64,000 bases of DNA from Trichoplax adhaerens (taxonomy: Eukaryota > Placozoa > Uniplacotomia > Trichoplacea > Trichoplacidae): NCBI RefSeq assembly GCF_000150275.1, contig NW_002060948.1, forward strand, positions 4,317,901 through 4,381,900. The letters are read 5' to 3'. The notes under the pieces are model-generated. The model searched no databases. It saw only the letters and a list, made by a program, of their open reading frames with translations, and was not told the DNA's origin. Made by a program: the position numbers and the translations under genes. Below, one piece after another: positions 26,395 to 38,800 of the stretch; the first letter of the stretch is position 1; each line of letters opens with the position of its first letter.

Positions 26395-27604
26395 CTAACG
26401 ATCATACGTAATATCGGAATTGGTATTGCTATTATTAATTGATTGTAAATGGACAATTTCCTGCATTTCAGCTAAACTAGATAGATCTTGAACGTAGTTT
26501 TCAACAGTATTTTCAGAATCCATTCCCTGTCAACAAATCAGTTTTTAGGATATAACAATTATTATTAGCTGCTGATAAGGAAATGAAACTGCACGTCGTG
26601 AACAGGTACAAGATGTAAATCAAATGAATCAGCTATTAGGCATTTACCTGGGCAGCATTTTGAAAGATCAAACGTTGATAATTTTTTCTAGTTTCTGGCA
26701 CTATAAATGGAGTAATCAGTAAACACTTTTAGTAGCTATTAATTAATTTTATTACCAAATGCATTTATAATGCAACGTACAGTATGTATAGGTTTCATTT
26801 CTCTGATTATGGTTGTTTTCTTGTTTATGCTGCTGTTCATTGACAAGGTTAGGACGCTCACTTGTGCTTGTTACTAGGTTATGGGAATTATTTTTAAAAT
26901 CTAACCCTTGGTATATAGAATCTAAATGCATGTGAAATTAATTAGGCAGTATTGAGATTGCTATAATCTTCATAAGAGGGCGCAGCATACTTTTATAATT
27001 ATATAAATTATTTCATATATATCTCAGTTACTTTACAGCAATAGTCATTTATTAATTAGTGGACAGATTCCTCTTTAATTTTGTTAACTTACCTTGCTGT
27101 GATAGGCTTACAAATACTTCAGAGTCATGACGATCAATACCTTGATTATGAAATCCACCCTGAATAGAGTTGCCAGCACTGTTTTGAGGAGCTGTTGTTC
27201 CATGGACAGGGGGCTCCTCAGTCTGGTATAGAAGATTCGCTGATTCTTGCGTATCATTACAATTTACTGCATTTGCCGATTCCTCATGGTTTTCTTGACT
27301 TGTCGTATACTGTGAACAAGATTATTATACAAGAATGGAAATATTAAAATATATGATAGCTCGGGTTAAAATTATAAACAAACTCTAGCTTACATTCCCA
27401 TGATCTTCCTCTGAGTTAACTAAATATAGATTAGAGATTGTTAAATATACTGCTTAAATAACCATTTTACTTTGGGATAGCGAAGCCAGATATAATTCAT
27501 CATAAACACATTTTATAGATATATTAACTGCAAGAATCGATGATTTACCGATGATATTCATCTCTGTTTCTGAAAGGACCTTTAGAGGGTTTCGAGAGAA
27601 GCAT
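26395..27604 (-). other. Gene B cytoplasmic tail: six exons including a 17-nt microexon
   Basis: Exons: 27549-27604 (phase 2-1), 27394-27410 (17 nt, 1-0, encoding E-EDHGN), 27093-27309 (0-1), 26781-26921 (1-1), 26648-26700 (1-0), 26395-26526 (0-stop). Motifs aligned with gene A are EVFVSLSQQG (Tyr replaced by Phe), DSIYQGL, KNYQRLIF and ENYVQDL. The last exon is 132 bp, as in gene A, and carries IVHLQSI. The first exon starts CFSRNP, aligned with CFNNKP in gene A. No enzyme domain is seen. Confidence 0.66.
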
Positions 27605-30600
27605 CTTAAGAAATGTATATAAAGAAGCGTTTATTTTAGTTCGATAAACAAACGAGACCAAGATTGTAACTGTTACATTCTTGATGAATCATTCTTATAG
27701 ACTTACAGTTTCTTTCTTCTCTTGTAGATTAATACAGCAGCCAATACCAAAATTATAAATGTAGCTAATACAGCAGCTCCTACAATCGCTAAAACCTGCT
27801 CCTGATGATTTATGCATTCTGATTCTAAATAATGTATTATTATCAGTTTTTTTGATAATGATTAATTCAAGTTCTTAATATATAAATTATAATGAATCGG
27901 AAAATAAGATTGTTTCTATGTCTCTTAATATTTTGTATCTTAATGCTATAAAGTATTAATTCGTCTTGTATAGCAATCATTTTAAAGATTGCCATCTAAT
28001 CTTATTTACATCAAGTTATTGGTAATAGAACTTACCTATTGCATGATTTATAGTCTTATTATATAGTATAAATACACCAGGATTCGTTGTAACATTTAAT
28101 ACCACCGAAAACATATAAACTACTCTTCTTTTAAGATCCGTTATATTTATTCTATTCATATTAGACTTTGGCAATGATTTAAGGGGCATCATTTGTTTTG
28201 GTAATATGCTGTATTCTACGTGAAAAACACTGACATTATTCTTGTATAAATCATTGATCCACCAGCGCACCTGAACCGCGGAACAATTTAAATCAATAAC
28301 CGCTAGATTTGTCAGTAGCGTTAGTAGATTATTGTTCCCTACAGATGATAAAAGGCATTTCCAGTTAGGGTGTTGAACCAATCTCGAACCGTATATGAAG
28401 TTAATATAGAAGTCAAACGCGCATAAGGAATATTACACTTTACCATTTTTATCATGTTTAATGTTATGTGATATATACCGATCACGAAACTCCAAATTTT
28501 AGAAAAATAAGGGCTTTATTGAATCTTATATAAAGATTAACTACACACAGCTCTACTCTAGCCGAATACTACTACTAAAGACTTCTACAACGAATTAACA
28601 GAATAATCTAAAGTTGCATGCTTTTATACTTTACGTAACATTCGCAGCTACAATCCGCATGGCAACCTTTTACCTTATTTTACACATAGTAAAATTATTC
28701 TTAATAACACTATTCTACTGCGGACCATCATTAATCCGATATGGATACGACTACAGTATTTACGTAGACATTATTCACACCAGCCAAAGTGCAATGAATT
28801 AACCATATCCTAATATATGATTGACAGTTCTATTTTTACCTATAGCCTCAGTAGTAACTCAACACCTTACTATATATAGTCATCTGTACTCTAGCATAGG
28901 GTCTAAACCACTACAGTCTATAGCTATGGCTACCAAACATCTCTTAGGATAAATATAGAAGTTACGCTACCGTGCATTATACTAAACATGGCTAACAGTC
29001 TACAATCACAATACTAAGTTACATTACATGTTATATAGTAATTTGTTAAATTAAACAACAGTTATATTCAAAGTTTTAATTCTAACTAGTAAAAATATTC
29101 AAGTAATACTGGTTTCTCCTTATATTTATCATTAAAAAGAGCAGTAAATTAATGGAACTCCTAATTTCAGAGTACTTCATTGCAGTAAAACTGTTTTTCG
29201 AGCAGTAAGTTTTCTCTTTAATTCATTCAATGCATGAAAATAGTAATCCTACGACAAATTTGACGGCTACTTAATATTATAAATGAGTATTTTAGTACCG
29301 CTGTTATGCATAGTGAGCTTTAAGGCCAGGTTCAATTAAAATGATTCATCATGTCTGATTCTAGTCATATATCAACTTAGTAACCTTCTGATACAACAAA
29401 TTAAGCAGTATACAGTAAAGTATTAAATCTAAATATCTAGCTTGCGCAGTACTAATTCATAATTAAGAAAAATGTTGCAGCTACAGCATAGCTGACAACG
29501 AATGCAAACTTGTTCAAAACAGGTTTGAGCTCTTTACAGTTACCGCTCTCTCTGCATTCACTTATTTCGCCTGTAGTATCCTCATTGATATACAGATTTG
29601 CTTTATGTGTTTCTACTTATTTAGATTTACTTTTAAGATAGTTTAAATGTAGCAGATCAGATTTACTTACCAGTACTTTCGGTATAGGCCGACGTAGTTG
29701 CTGAAATTGCTGGCTTTCTAGTCACATTGGTGTCATGGCAAGTATTATCTACAAAGCAATATTTAAAGCCTTTAATACTAGCCATTTCTTACTCTAAGTT
29801 ATCGCTAGATAAATTGCACTATTATGCGTATAAATTGCTACTGCACAGTTTTTACTTTGCCGTAAATTCATATGTATTTGTAACCAAATTTCAAGATAAA
29901 GTTATGATATTACCGAAGGTGTAATTTTGAGCTTTAGAGCTTATAAATGAGATTTCACCGCTCGTAGCTAAAAGCGCTTTAAGAGTAATAGTATAAACCA
30001 TGCTTTCATTCACATTATTGATCAATAAATGACCGGCCAACGGCTTAATTTTTACTTTGCGTACATATCCGTTACTCTGAAACTGATCAAGTATGTGCCA
30101 AGCAATATTTAATATTAAACTATAATTATTAGGATTATTAATAACCCAAGACACTTCGAGCGTCGAACAGTTGAGTGACCGAAAAGACATGGCATTAATG
30201 TCTATATCAACATCTAAACCTATTAAAAGTTGAAATTTTACTCACGTTAGATTTTCTAGAATTGTTGCTAAATGATAAGATGAACACATACGGAAAGTGT
30301 TAGCTTACTATTATTTTTGCAGACGTAGCTGCCATTTTCCTCTTTACAGCATATCCCGTTGACACATGAGGATAGACATTGGTATATCAGAGTCTCACAA
30401 TATGCACCAGTATAGCATTGTCGACATAGACATTTATATCCAAAACCGTCATTGTGATTTTTGCAAGTACCTCTATTGAAACACGAGCTAGAGTTACATT
30501 GTTCTACACAAGTCTGACATTGGATACCAGTATAACCTGGTAAGCATTGGCATTTAAATCCTGATTTAGAATTTGCGCAGGTTGCATTATTATAGCAAGA

Positions 30601-33600
30601 ATTATTAACGCAGAAGTTTAATTTACAGCCACAATTTCGACCAGTATATCCTTGAAAGCATGAACACTTGTAACCTTCGACATAATCTTCGCATGTTCCA
30701 TTTATGCAGGTGCTACTATTGCATTGGTAAATTTTATTTTCACAGTAAATTCCACTAAATCCTGATAAACATGAACAATTATAACTGCCCATCCAGTCGT
30801 TGCAGGTTCCATTATTTTGACATGAATTGGTATTACATAGCACAACAGCAGCTTCACAGTTTTCAGCAGTATATCCATCAGTACAATTACACTTGTAACT
30901 TCCTGATAAATTTATACACAGGCCGTTATTATTGCAAGTTTTAGAATTACATTCATTAATATCATGTTCACAGTTCGTTCCATTATAGCCAGTTCTGCAG
31001 ATACATATATAATTGCCTATTCTATCAATACAAATCCCATTATGTTGGCATGGATCAGATTGGCATTCAGCAATATCAGTTTCACAGTTTTGACCAGTAT
31101 ATCCATCTGTACAGTTACATTGGCAATTGTTAGAGTAATTTATGAACAGACCGTTATTATAGCAAGTTTTAGAATTACATTCATTAACATCATATTCACA
31201 GTCCGTTCCATTATAACCAGAAGAGCAATTACATGTGTAACTACCTATTTTATCAATGCAAGTCCCATTATGCTGGCATGGGTTAGATTGACACTCGACA
31301 ATATCAGTTTCACAGTTTTGACCAGTATATCCATCTGTACATTTACATTTATAACTTCCTAATAAATTTATACATAAGCCATTGTTACTGCAAGTTTCAT
31401 AATTACACTCATCAATGTCATGTTCACAGTTCGTTCCGTTATAGCCGCTAGAACAGTTACATATGTAGCTGTTTATTCCATCAATACAAATTCCATTACG
31501 TCGACATGGATCAGAATGACATTCTCTAGTATCAGTTTCACAATTTTGACCAGTATATCCATCTGAACAATTACATTTGTAACTTCCTACTAAATTTATA
31601 CATAAGCCATTGTTATTGCAAGTTACATAATTACACTCATCAATGTCGTGTTCACAGTTTGTTCCGCTATAGCCACTTGTACAGTAACATATGTAACCGT
31701 TTATTCTATCAATGCAAGTTCCATCACGTCGGCATGGATTAGAATGACATTCTGCAATATTACTTTCACAATTTCGGCCAGTATACCCACCTGAACAGTC
31801 GCATACATAACTTCCCGATAAATTTATACATAAGCCGTTATTATTGCAAGTTTCATAATTACACTCATCAATGTCGTGTTCACAGTTTGTTCCGTTATAG
31901 CCACTAGTACAATTACATATGTAACTGTATATTCTATCGATACAAGTTCCATTATGTCGGCATGGATTAGAATGACATTCTGCAATATTACTTTCACAAT
32001 TTTGACCAGTATATCCATCTGTACAGTCGCATATATAACCTCCCGATAAATTTATACATAAGCCGTTATCATTACAAGTTTCTTAATTACATTCATCAAT
32101 ATCGTGTTCACAATTCGTTCCATTGAAACCACTAGTACAGTTACATGTGTAACTGTTTATTCTATCGATACAAGTTCCATTATGTCGGCATGGATTAGAA
32201 TGACATTCTGCAATATTACTTTCACAATTTTGACCAGTATATCCATCTGTACAGTCGCATATATAACCTCCCGATAAATTTATACATAAGCCGTTATTAT
32301 TACAAGTTTCATAATTACACTCATCAATATCGTGTTCACAATTCGTTCCATTGAAACCACTAGTACAGTTACATGTGTAACTGTTTATTCTATCGATACA
32401 AGTTCCATTATGACGGCATGGATTAGAATGACATTCTGCAATATTACTTTCACAATTTTGACCAGTATATCCATCTGTACAGTCGCATATATAACCTCCC
32501 GATAAATTTATACATAAGCCGTTATTATTACAAATTTCATAATTACATTCATCAATATCGTGTTCACAATTCGTTCCATTGAAACCACTAGTACAGTTAC
32601 ATGTGTAACTGTTTATTCTATCGATACATGCTCCATTGTGTTGGCATAGATTAGATTGGCACTTAGAAATATCTGTATATAAACAAAAAAAGGCAAGCAG
32701 CATAGTATATTTAGTTTACTCACTCACTAAAATGGTATGAAAACTAATACATTGTTTCTTTCTTACAGCAGTTTAACTATAATTAGTTATGTATGTAACA
32801 ATGCTGCCCTAATTCCATTTATTTATACATTTAAATACCGTGATAGCCTCAGTAATCAATTTTCAATTTTTTAAATGAACATTTATATTTTGATACCTGA
32901 TTACGTATTGCGTAATCAGTCAACTTAAATAGCAATTTCAAAATACAACATATTTAAATCACCATTATCGCATCTCGTTCCCGTAAAACTGTGTAAGCAG
33001 GAGCAATTATATCCATTAGCGACATTGTAACAAGTACCATTTACACAAGGATTTGATTTGCATGCATCTATTTCTGCGAAAGTAATATTCGTAAGAGAAA
33101 GCCTTAGTTTAGAGTGGGCCTTTTATAAAACAATCGGCTAGAGCCTAATAAATGTAATATCTAAAACAGAAAAGTGGTGGTACTAGTTCTACATCAGGTT
33201 TTACGTATGGGTAGTTTAACTATCGTACGTATCTAGTTTACTTCGCGAGTGATCAACAATATAGTATTCTTGTTTGCAACTTTTATATCTGCACAACAAA
33301 TAAAAGAATGCAAACCAACAACTTAAGCTGATATGAAGACTCATTCGTGTGAATACCGATGATATGCCCGATAATTATAATTAGTTAATGAATTGGTAAA
33401 CCTGTACAATATCCTCAAATCTCGGTGAATTATGAGGATGAAATAGATGAAAACATTTTCAAAATCTAATAAATAAATCCTCGAACCTGTTTCACAAAGT
33501 TTACCAGTTCGTTGCGGAGGACACATACAATTGAAACTATACGTTCCATTAACGCAAGTTGTATTAGAATGACATGGATTAGACAAACAAGGATTATTTC

Positions 33601-35848
33601 CTACAATACGCAGAATTAAATAAATTTATAATCAACTTCAAATCGCCTCAGTTTTAAGATATTCTATTATCTAATGATGTTGGTTTGAAGTAAGCGAAGT
33701 AGGGACAATGCAAGTAACGAAATTTATGGCGATGGCAGTCATCAATTTAATGGATATCATATCAATAATATTATTTAGAAAGTCTTGTACGTATTTACTT
33801 TTTTCGCAACGGCTACCACTAAATACGTTAACACACGACACCAGAAAGTTTACGCGGAGGTTAGATTTTTTCCGATATATCCCATTTATTGTTATGTTAT
33901 GGTTAGTACCAGCATTGATAGAAAATAGGTGTAAAAAATCGTTCATCAGCCTATACGAGAAATTAGGCGATGTGCCGTCTTGATCCCAAACGGAAACATT
34001 TACACGCAAATTGCCCTTTAGAAAATTAAATACACGTTTAAAACTTCAATTAATGGAGCTAGCGTTGTTTCTTTTTCTATGTGGCCGAACTGTAATGTCG
34101 TTGCCAGCAAAGAAATTCATTCTATAGCTTATTAAGGAAAGTCACTCACTGCTTTAAATTAATTACATGAACCACTTGGTCAGGTAGTAAGTAATAAAGG
34201 TGCTTATTCTTAGATATCCTAAAGAAGCCAGCACCCAATTATTATCGATAATGCTGTAAATCATTTTCTTTAACATGCAAAATTGCAAGCATCAACTCTT
34301 CATGGATACTGACTATTCCCTTTGCCGGTAAGTAAAATATATTATACGTCGCAAAAACAGTTCAATTAGTTTATTATGTTAAACTATTTCTAGTTTAACT
34401 AATTATATTGATCTACCAATACACCATTTTTCTGCATCACAAATACATACTATCTACTCTTGATCATCAATCATAAAAGATCATAGATTATAGTCTCAGT
34501 TTTACAGTAATTACTATACTTACCGACCACTCATCAATAAAAGGGATTACAATAGGATTTCTGATTGTACCGGCATTATTGAGGGCTTCATTAGGCAGAA
34601 ATTTATATGCTAAATAAGTATTACGAAGTATTTTTGAAGTAAAGCTCCAGTATCTGGTGAAATTAGACGGAGTTCCGAGGGAGAATCTGAGCTGTTTATC
34701 ACAGATCTCAGAACTAGGATTAAAAGTGTTTTGTTTGTCACATTTTATACCCTCATGATCTTTTTGTCCATTAGTATCCAGCCAATATAACGTCATCGTA
34801 ATAGTCCCACGCTGCACTGTGTCAGTTCTTCCAGTCTTTATTAAAAAAAATTCAATTTATTAATAATTTCACATTTCCGACTACACTAGCTAATCTTAAT
34901 GATTAAGAATGATTTAAAATTAGTTCAGCAGCATTTTATAGCAATAAGTCTTAAAATGGCAAAAAATCAAAGGATTTACATGTGATGAAACGAAACTATT
35001 AGGGCCCATAACTGGCCTTGAGTTAGAAAAGTGAGATGTAATACTTGTTTGCGCAATCTATTACATCTAATAAATAAGTAAATGATTATATATTATATAG
35101 CACATTCGCTACATATTTTATACTTATAATTGAAATTTTATTGACTTAAGGATTAATTCATTACTATATTGCATTTTGCTAGATTGAAATTTAATATTTC
35201 GTTTCGAATACATTTATTGCCTTATATGTTATAAGCTGAATTAAATGTTAATCTTAGCCTTTAAATTGAATTTCAGGCTAGTTTAGAATTATTTCATCTA
35301 CAATTTTAGCTGATAGTGTTATAGGAGGTATGGTTATGTTTAATTATTTTAATTAACAAAAATAGACCGAAAGATGCACCTCGTAATTACCCAGAAACTG
35401 GTTAGAAATGGGTAAACTCCTAATCATTCTATAACCTCTATAAATGCCTCAAGAACGGTGCAGATCTGTTTGCATTATTCTCAGCTCAATTTATGAGTAG
35501 ACACGTAACAAGATTTTCGAAACTATTAATTCATCAATATTACTTTTATGAAAATTAAAAGTGCACAATTTCATTGTCATTTTTAATGTAAAAAATTCGG
35601 TCTTGTTAAATTCATATTTCAATAGATGGAATGTTGGTTGATAAATTAAAAATTTGCATTTACGAAAAATTTATCAGTTCCTATCAAAGCATTGTCTAAA
35701 CTGATTTATACTTGTTGCTAAAATATCTAACGGCTAACTTATATTACTAATAGTAAATTTGAATCAATCTAGTTTGACTTTAGCATACCTGTGATGTTGC
35801 AAGAAGGAAGTAAAGCATCAACATTCCTCGATAGAAGACAATTGCCAT
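26395..35848 (-). CDS. Gene B: MNNL-EGF-FN3 transmembrane protein with alternative 3' end (15 exons)
   Basis: This second paralogue has about 1504 codons. It encodes a signal peptide, an MNNL-like domain, two single-EGF exons, one 2.36-kb exon with about 20 EGFs, two FN3-like domains, a transmembrane helix and a cytoplasmic tail. The start is ATG at 35846-35848 (exon 1 is 35789-35848; it begins MAIVFYRG and ends LLATSQ, phase 0). The stop is TAG at 26395-26397. All junctions agree in phase. The EGF exon carries a TAA at 32083-32085 where sister repeats have TAT, so this allele may encode a truncated protein. Between the two FN3 exons lie a stalk exon and an alternative terminal exon (29452-29748), followed by a solo LTR in the intron. 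The simplest full-length transcript skips the alternative exons. Function unknown. Confidence 0.78.
27707..27824 (-). other. Gene B transmembrane exon
   Basis: A 118-bp exon (phase 1 to 2) encodes ESECINHQEQ, then a hydrophobic helix containing VLAIVGAAVLATFIILVLAA, then the stop-transfer YKRRKK directly before a GTAAGT donor. It is equivalent to the transmembrane exons of A and C. Confidence 0.8.
28036..28338 (-). other. Gene B FN3-like domain 2
   Basis: A 303-bp exon (phase 1-1) beginning GNNNLLTLLTNL and containing LNCSAVQVRWWIND, VFHVEYSILP and RVVYMFSVVL. It is the positional counterpart of the single FN3-like exon of gene A, with the same start pattern and the same ...G|gtaag end. It splices in phase to the transmembrane exon. 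Confidence 0.6.
28467..29028 (+). mobile_element. Solo LTR, copy 3 (inside a gene B intron)
   Basis: A 562-bp element starting TGTGATATATACC and ending ACATTACA, flanked by the perfect 5-bp duplication TGTTA (28462-28466 and 29029-29033). It lies between the alternative terminal exon and the second FN3-like exon of gene B, antisense to the gene. If its polyadenylation or promoter signals are active it could affect the choice of 3' end. Confidence 0.8.
29452..29748 (-). CDS. Gene B alternative terminal exons: stalk plus hydrophobic C-terminus
   Basis: Two exons lie between the FN3-like exons. The stalk exon (29671-29748, 78 bp, phase 1-1) encodes DNTCHDTNVT and a Ser/Thr-rich linker. The terminal exon (29452-29570, 119 bp) starts in phase 1, encodes GEISECRESGNC, then a hydrophobic stretch containing FAFVVSYAVAATFFLIM, and stops (TAG at 29452-29454) with no basic anchor. 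Joined to FN3-like domain 1 this closes a protein of about 1224 codons, ending in what could be a GPI-attachment signal or a bare membrane tail. It would lack the second FN3 and the cytoplasmic motifs. Whether it is used is unproven; the remnant of a lost gene copy is the alternative. Confidence 0.5.
29914..30213 (-). other. Gene B FN3-like domain 1
   Basis: A 300-bp exon (phase 1-1) with the pattern LNCSTLEVSWVINN, then ILNIAWHI, then MVYTITLKAL: the B-strand Trp and F-strand Tyr of a fibronectin III-like fold. It resembles the FN3-like exons of A and C in the N-C-S/T-T-x-x-V-x-W segment. It can splice either to the stalk exon at 29671-29748 or to the second FN3-like exon, since all are phase 1. 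Confidence 0.6.
30309..32672 (-). other. Gene B large exon: about 20 tandem EGFs in near-identical pairs
   Basis: A single 2364-bp exon (phase 1-1) encodes about 20 complete EGFs and a partial one ending GSYVC. The first 16 alternate between two types, one with DIDECNYETCNNNGLC and one with NIAECHSNPCRHNGTC, giving a pair unit of about 228 bp. The first three pairs (about 32080-32672) are almost identical in DNA. Later pairs drift, and the last four are of other types (for example KIYQCNSSTC). One repeat lost a cysteine (NNGLFIN). The frame is open throughout except for a TAA at 32083-32085, where the other copies read TAT. Confidence 0.85.
32963..33600 (-). other. Gene B: two single-EGF exons
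   Basis: Exons 33487-33600 (114 bp) and 32963-33073 (111 bp), both phase 1-1, each encode one EGF. The first starts NNPCLSNPC and lacks the Asp/Asn-Glu calcium motif. The second starts EIDACKSNPC. They join the MNNL-like exon to the large EGF exon. Confidence 0.78.
33799..34835 (-). other. Gene B exons 2-3: MNNL-like domain with half-DSL end
   Basis: Exon 2 (34524-34835, 312 bp) starts TGRTDTVQ and contains CDKQLRFSLGTPSNFTRYW and RNPIVIPFIDEWS, aligning with [20 protein letters not shown] and PFNGDWP of gene A. Exon 3 (33799-34015, 217 bp) begins GNLRVNVSVWDQDG and ends SCVNVFSGSRC, the first two cysteines of a DSL-like motif. Exon phases (0-0, 0-1) and the 217-bp length are identical to genes A and C. 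Confidence 0.72.
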
Positions 35849-38800
35849 GCTTAACTTTAGCTACAGACTATCATGTATTAACGTAAAAGATCAGCTTGTC
35901 AATTCTGCTCTACCAATCCTACTGTCCGAAATTTCTGATAAGTTATAGCTTGTTAAACTTCGGAACGGCATTATTATTCGCTACGGAAGCGATGTAACAT
36001 TCAAGGAAGTTAGCATAAGTAGGCTGCATAGTTTCTATTCCAATGTTTAACTAAGGATGACGTAATGAGCCAAAAGCATTTACTTTCGAAAGCGGTAGGA
36101 TATGAATGGCGATACGTAGTCTCTAGTTATAAAAATAAGTAATTACCTTGACTTATCTTGCTTTATTAAATTGTCGCATGCGTATTTCTGTCGTGAGATG
36201 ATAGATGGAAGAGCTAACTATAAGATCATAGAATATCTACTTCCAAAATTTGGAGCTGATTTTTCGTCCTATTTCCGAGAATGAAATCAGCAAGATCCAT
36301 AAATGATTAATTCTTATATAACATAGGTATGTACAAAGATTACGAACTATAATAGCATAGTTCCCGTAAATTATTTAAAGCAGTACGGTAGATGATTTCA
36401 TCGCTCTAAAATATGTAAAATAGCTTTAATAACAACTACTTTCCTGCCTACTTATAATGGAAGAACAGACAGTTGAAGCAAGCTGCTTTAATCTAAAGTA
36501 ATTCATAAGTTCTTATCATCACAATTAATCAGAACTAGGACGATAACTTCTACTATAAAGGTACCATCATTGTGTAGCCGTAGTAAGTCCTAATTACGTA
36601 ATGGTTCCTTTAATTATTCATATTCAGCTACTTTAACAAATCTAATCCTAACATATTCTATGAGATATGGCCATATTGTTCGTCTATATTATAAAATTCA
36701 ATTCATTAACTTCCATGAGCTTATAAAGTAGACTCGACAGAAGAGATAGACAAAATCCTCAATTATTCGTTAGCAATGTTTTACTGCAAGACGTAATATT
36801 ACTTTCTGGCTCATAGTAAATGAATTATAAGTTCTGTTATGAATACAGTACTATTTGCCATAGAATAAATTATCTGAATGAGCTCTATTCCCTGAATTAA
36901 TACATAATTATAGTCTTTAATAAGCAAGAATTAATCAGTTAGGGCCTCTATAGAAAGAAACCTACCCCAAAAAACAGTTAATTACTTAAGATATAATTCT
37001 CAGGAATTCTTCTACAGTAATTGAGACCTTTCAAACAAACTAAGTAATCTAGTTGAAAGTGCAGTTGGTAAATTAAGTTTTTAATAAATAGTAGTATAAA
37101 TACAGAACTGATTAAAGTTAATTTTCGTTAGTTTCTACTTTAATTATTTTAAATAGTACGGTAATCAATTACGACACATGAATTTGGGGATGAATTTTCA
37201 TTTTATCGGTTCCGTCATAGTGGAAAAACAATGCAGTTATGTTTCAATTAGTTACTTCGATAAATAAGTGCTTACGCCCAGAATTTTAGCATATGATTTA
37301 CATAAAAGTCATATTTACACATTACGGCTAGATAAGACAGTAACGTTCATGAAATTGATCACTAGAAGCGACCAGTGGAATAATCAATTCTTCTAGTAAT
37401 GGTAAAGCTACAGCGGTTTTGTCATTTTGCAAAGTGCCCGGGCAGTTTGCAAAATGACCGACTTCGCATACGGTCACGTTCAGATATACATTAAATGAAC
37501 TGATGTCGTTTTATTTGCGCACAAATTTCCAGTTATTACCGCATTCATATTAACTAGTCCACGAAGAGCCTGCATTAATTTTATGTTTTAGTAAAGTACT
37601 GTAAGAGATTTCAAGGTTTGCCACTTATCTATGCGTTCAAAGGCAAATGTTGAAAGTAATTGATAGAAATTAATAGAATATAAAGTTTAGAAGAAAGCAG
37701 TCTCAATTGGTCTTCTTCATCATTTCGTACTGCTAAATAGAGAACATAATATTGTTAATCATTAAATTAATATCTCAAGGTATTCATATAATTGTCAATA
37801 GAATGCATGTTATTAGTGAAATTATTTTCTGCATTTCCAAAGATAAACTAATTTGTAACCTACAGAATTTCATATTACCTGGTTAAAATATAAAATTATT
37901 GACTCTCTTAAAATGAAATAAACAAAATATGCCAATATATGATTATTGCATGGTCACCAGTTTTATTCGTTACTTGTTGACACAGATGTAGCTTCATTTA
38001 CCACCATACTAAGTGATTCCATTCTTAATCAAGTCAGATATGTTTCTCTGAAAAGAATAACTCTCTATCTCTCGTGGAAAATCGTACAATTATTGGTGGC
38101 TGTTAATAATAGCTATTATTGTTTAATTCTAAGAAAAGTCAGCATTTAAGTAATTACTTTATTCTTTATGGCGATTGCAACAAGTTTTTCGTTATACACG
38201 TAAAGTAAAAGAAATGATCTATGAAATCAAGCGTAAATATCCCTTATTAATTAAAAGTCAAATGAGTTTACTTCGACAATTCATAGTGATGAAAGTCTGG
38301 ATTCACTAAAGCATAAACGACTACCATTATGCATGCCCATAAGGATAGAATTAATAAGCTAACGAACTGTATTAGTACAAGATTTCTTATGAATGTTAGA
38401 GACTTTATTATTGACCAGAATTGTTGCAATTTTCAATTTTCTATTACTTACTACTGGATTTATTATTTAAAATCTAAAAAATTGCCTTATATGTGATTAT
38501 TTCAGTCTATGATGAACAAAGTTTGCAGTGATATTAACCTTTTCTGAATGAATACTATTAAAGCGCTGAAGTACATAGTAACAAATAATATTAAAGGAAA
38601 ATGACTTTCTGTAAGCGTTAAATGGATTACAGCATAAAGCTGCTTAAAAGTATGATGACATAGACACTAATATCATAAACAATACGATCAACATTTATCT
38701 GCTTTCAAACCTCGACCAGCTAATTCGTAAAAGCTAGGGCTTACAACCTTAATTTATAAAATTAGAGCTGTCTGAATACTTTTACATTATATATGGCTAC

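Noticed and set aside
30964-31362. Plus-strand open frame of 132 codons
   Set aside because: It is the antisense shadow of the tandem EGF exon of gene B; its internal repetition simply mirrors the EGF pairs.
30309-32672. CRISPR-like periodic repeats
   Set aside because: The periodicity is about 228 bp and encodes EGF pairs in one continuous frame within an intron-containing animal gene.
30309-35848. Splitting gene B into two genes at 29450, with a separate FN3-transmembrane gene to the left
   Set aside because: The left half lacks its own signal peptide exon, and every junction fits phase 1, so an alternative 3' end is the simpler reading. The split remains possible without transcript data.
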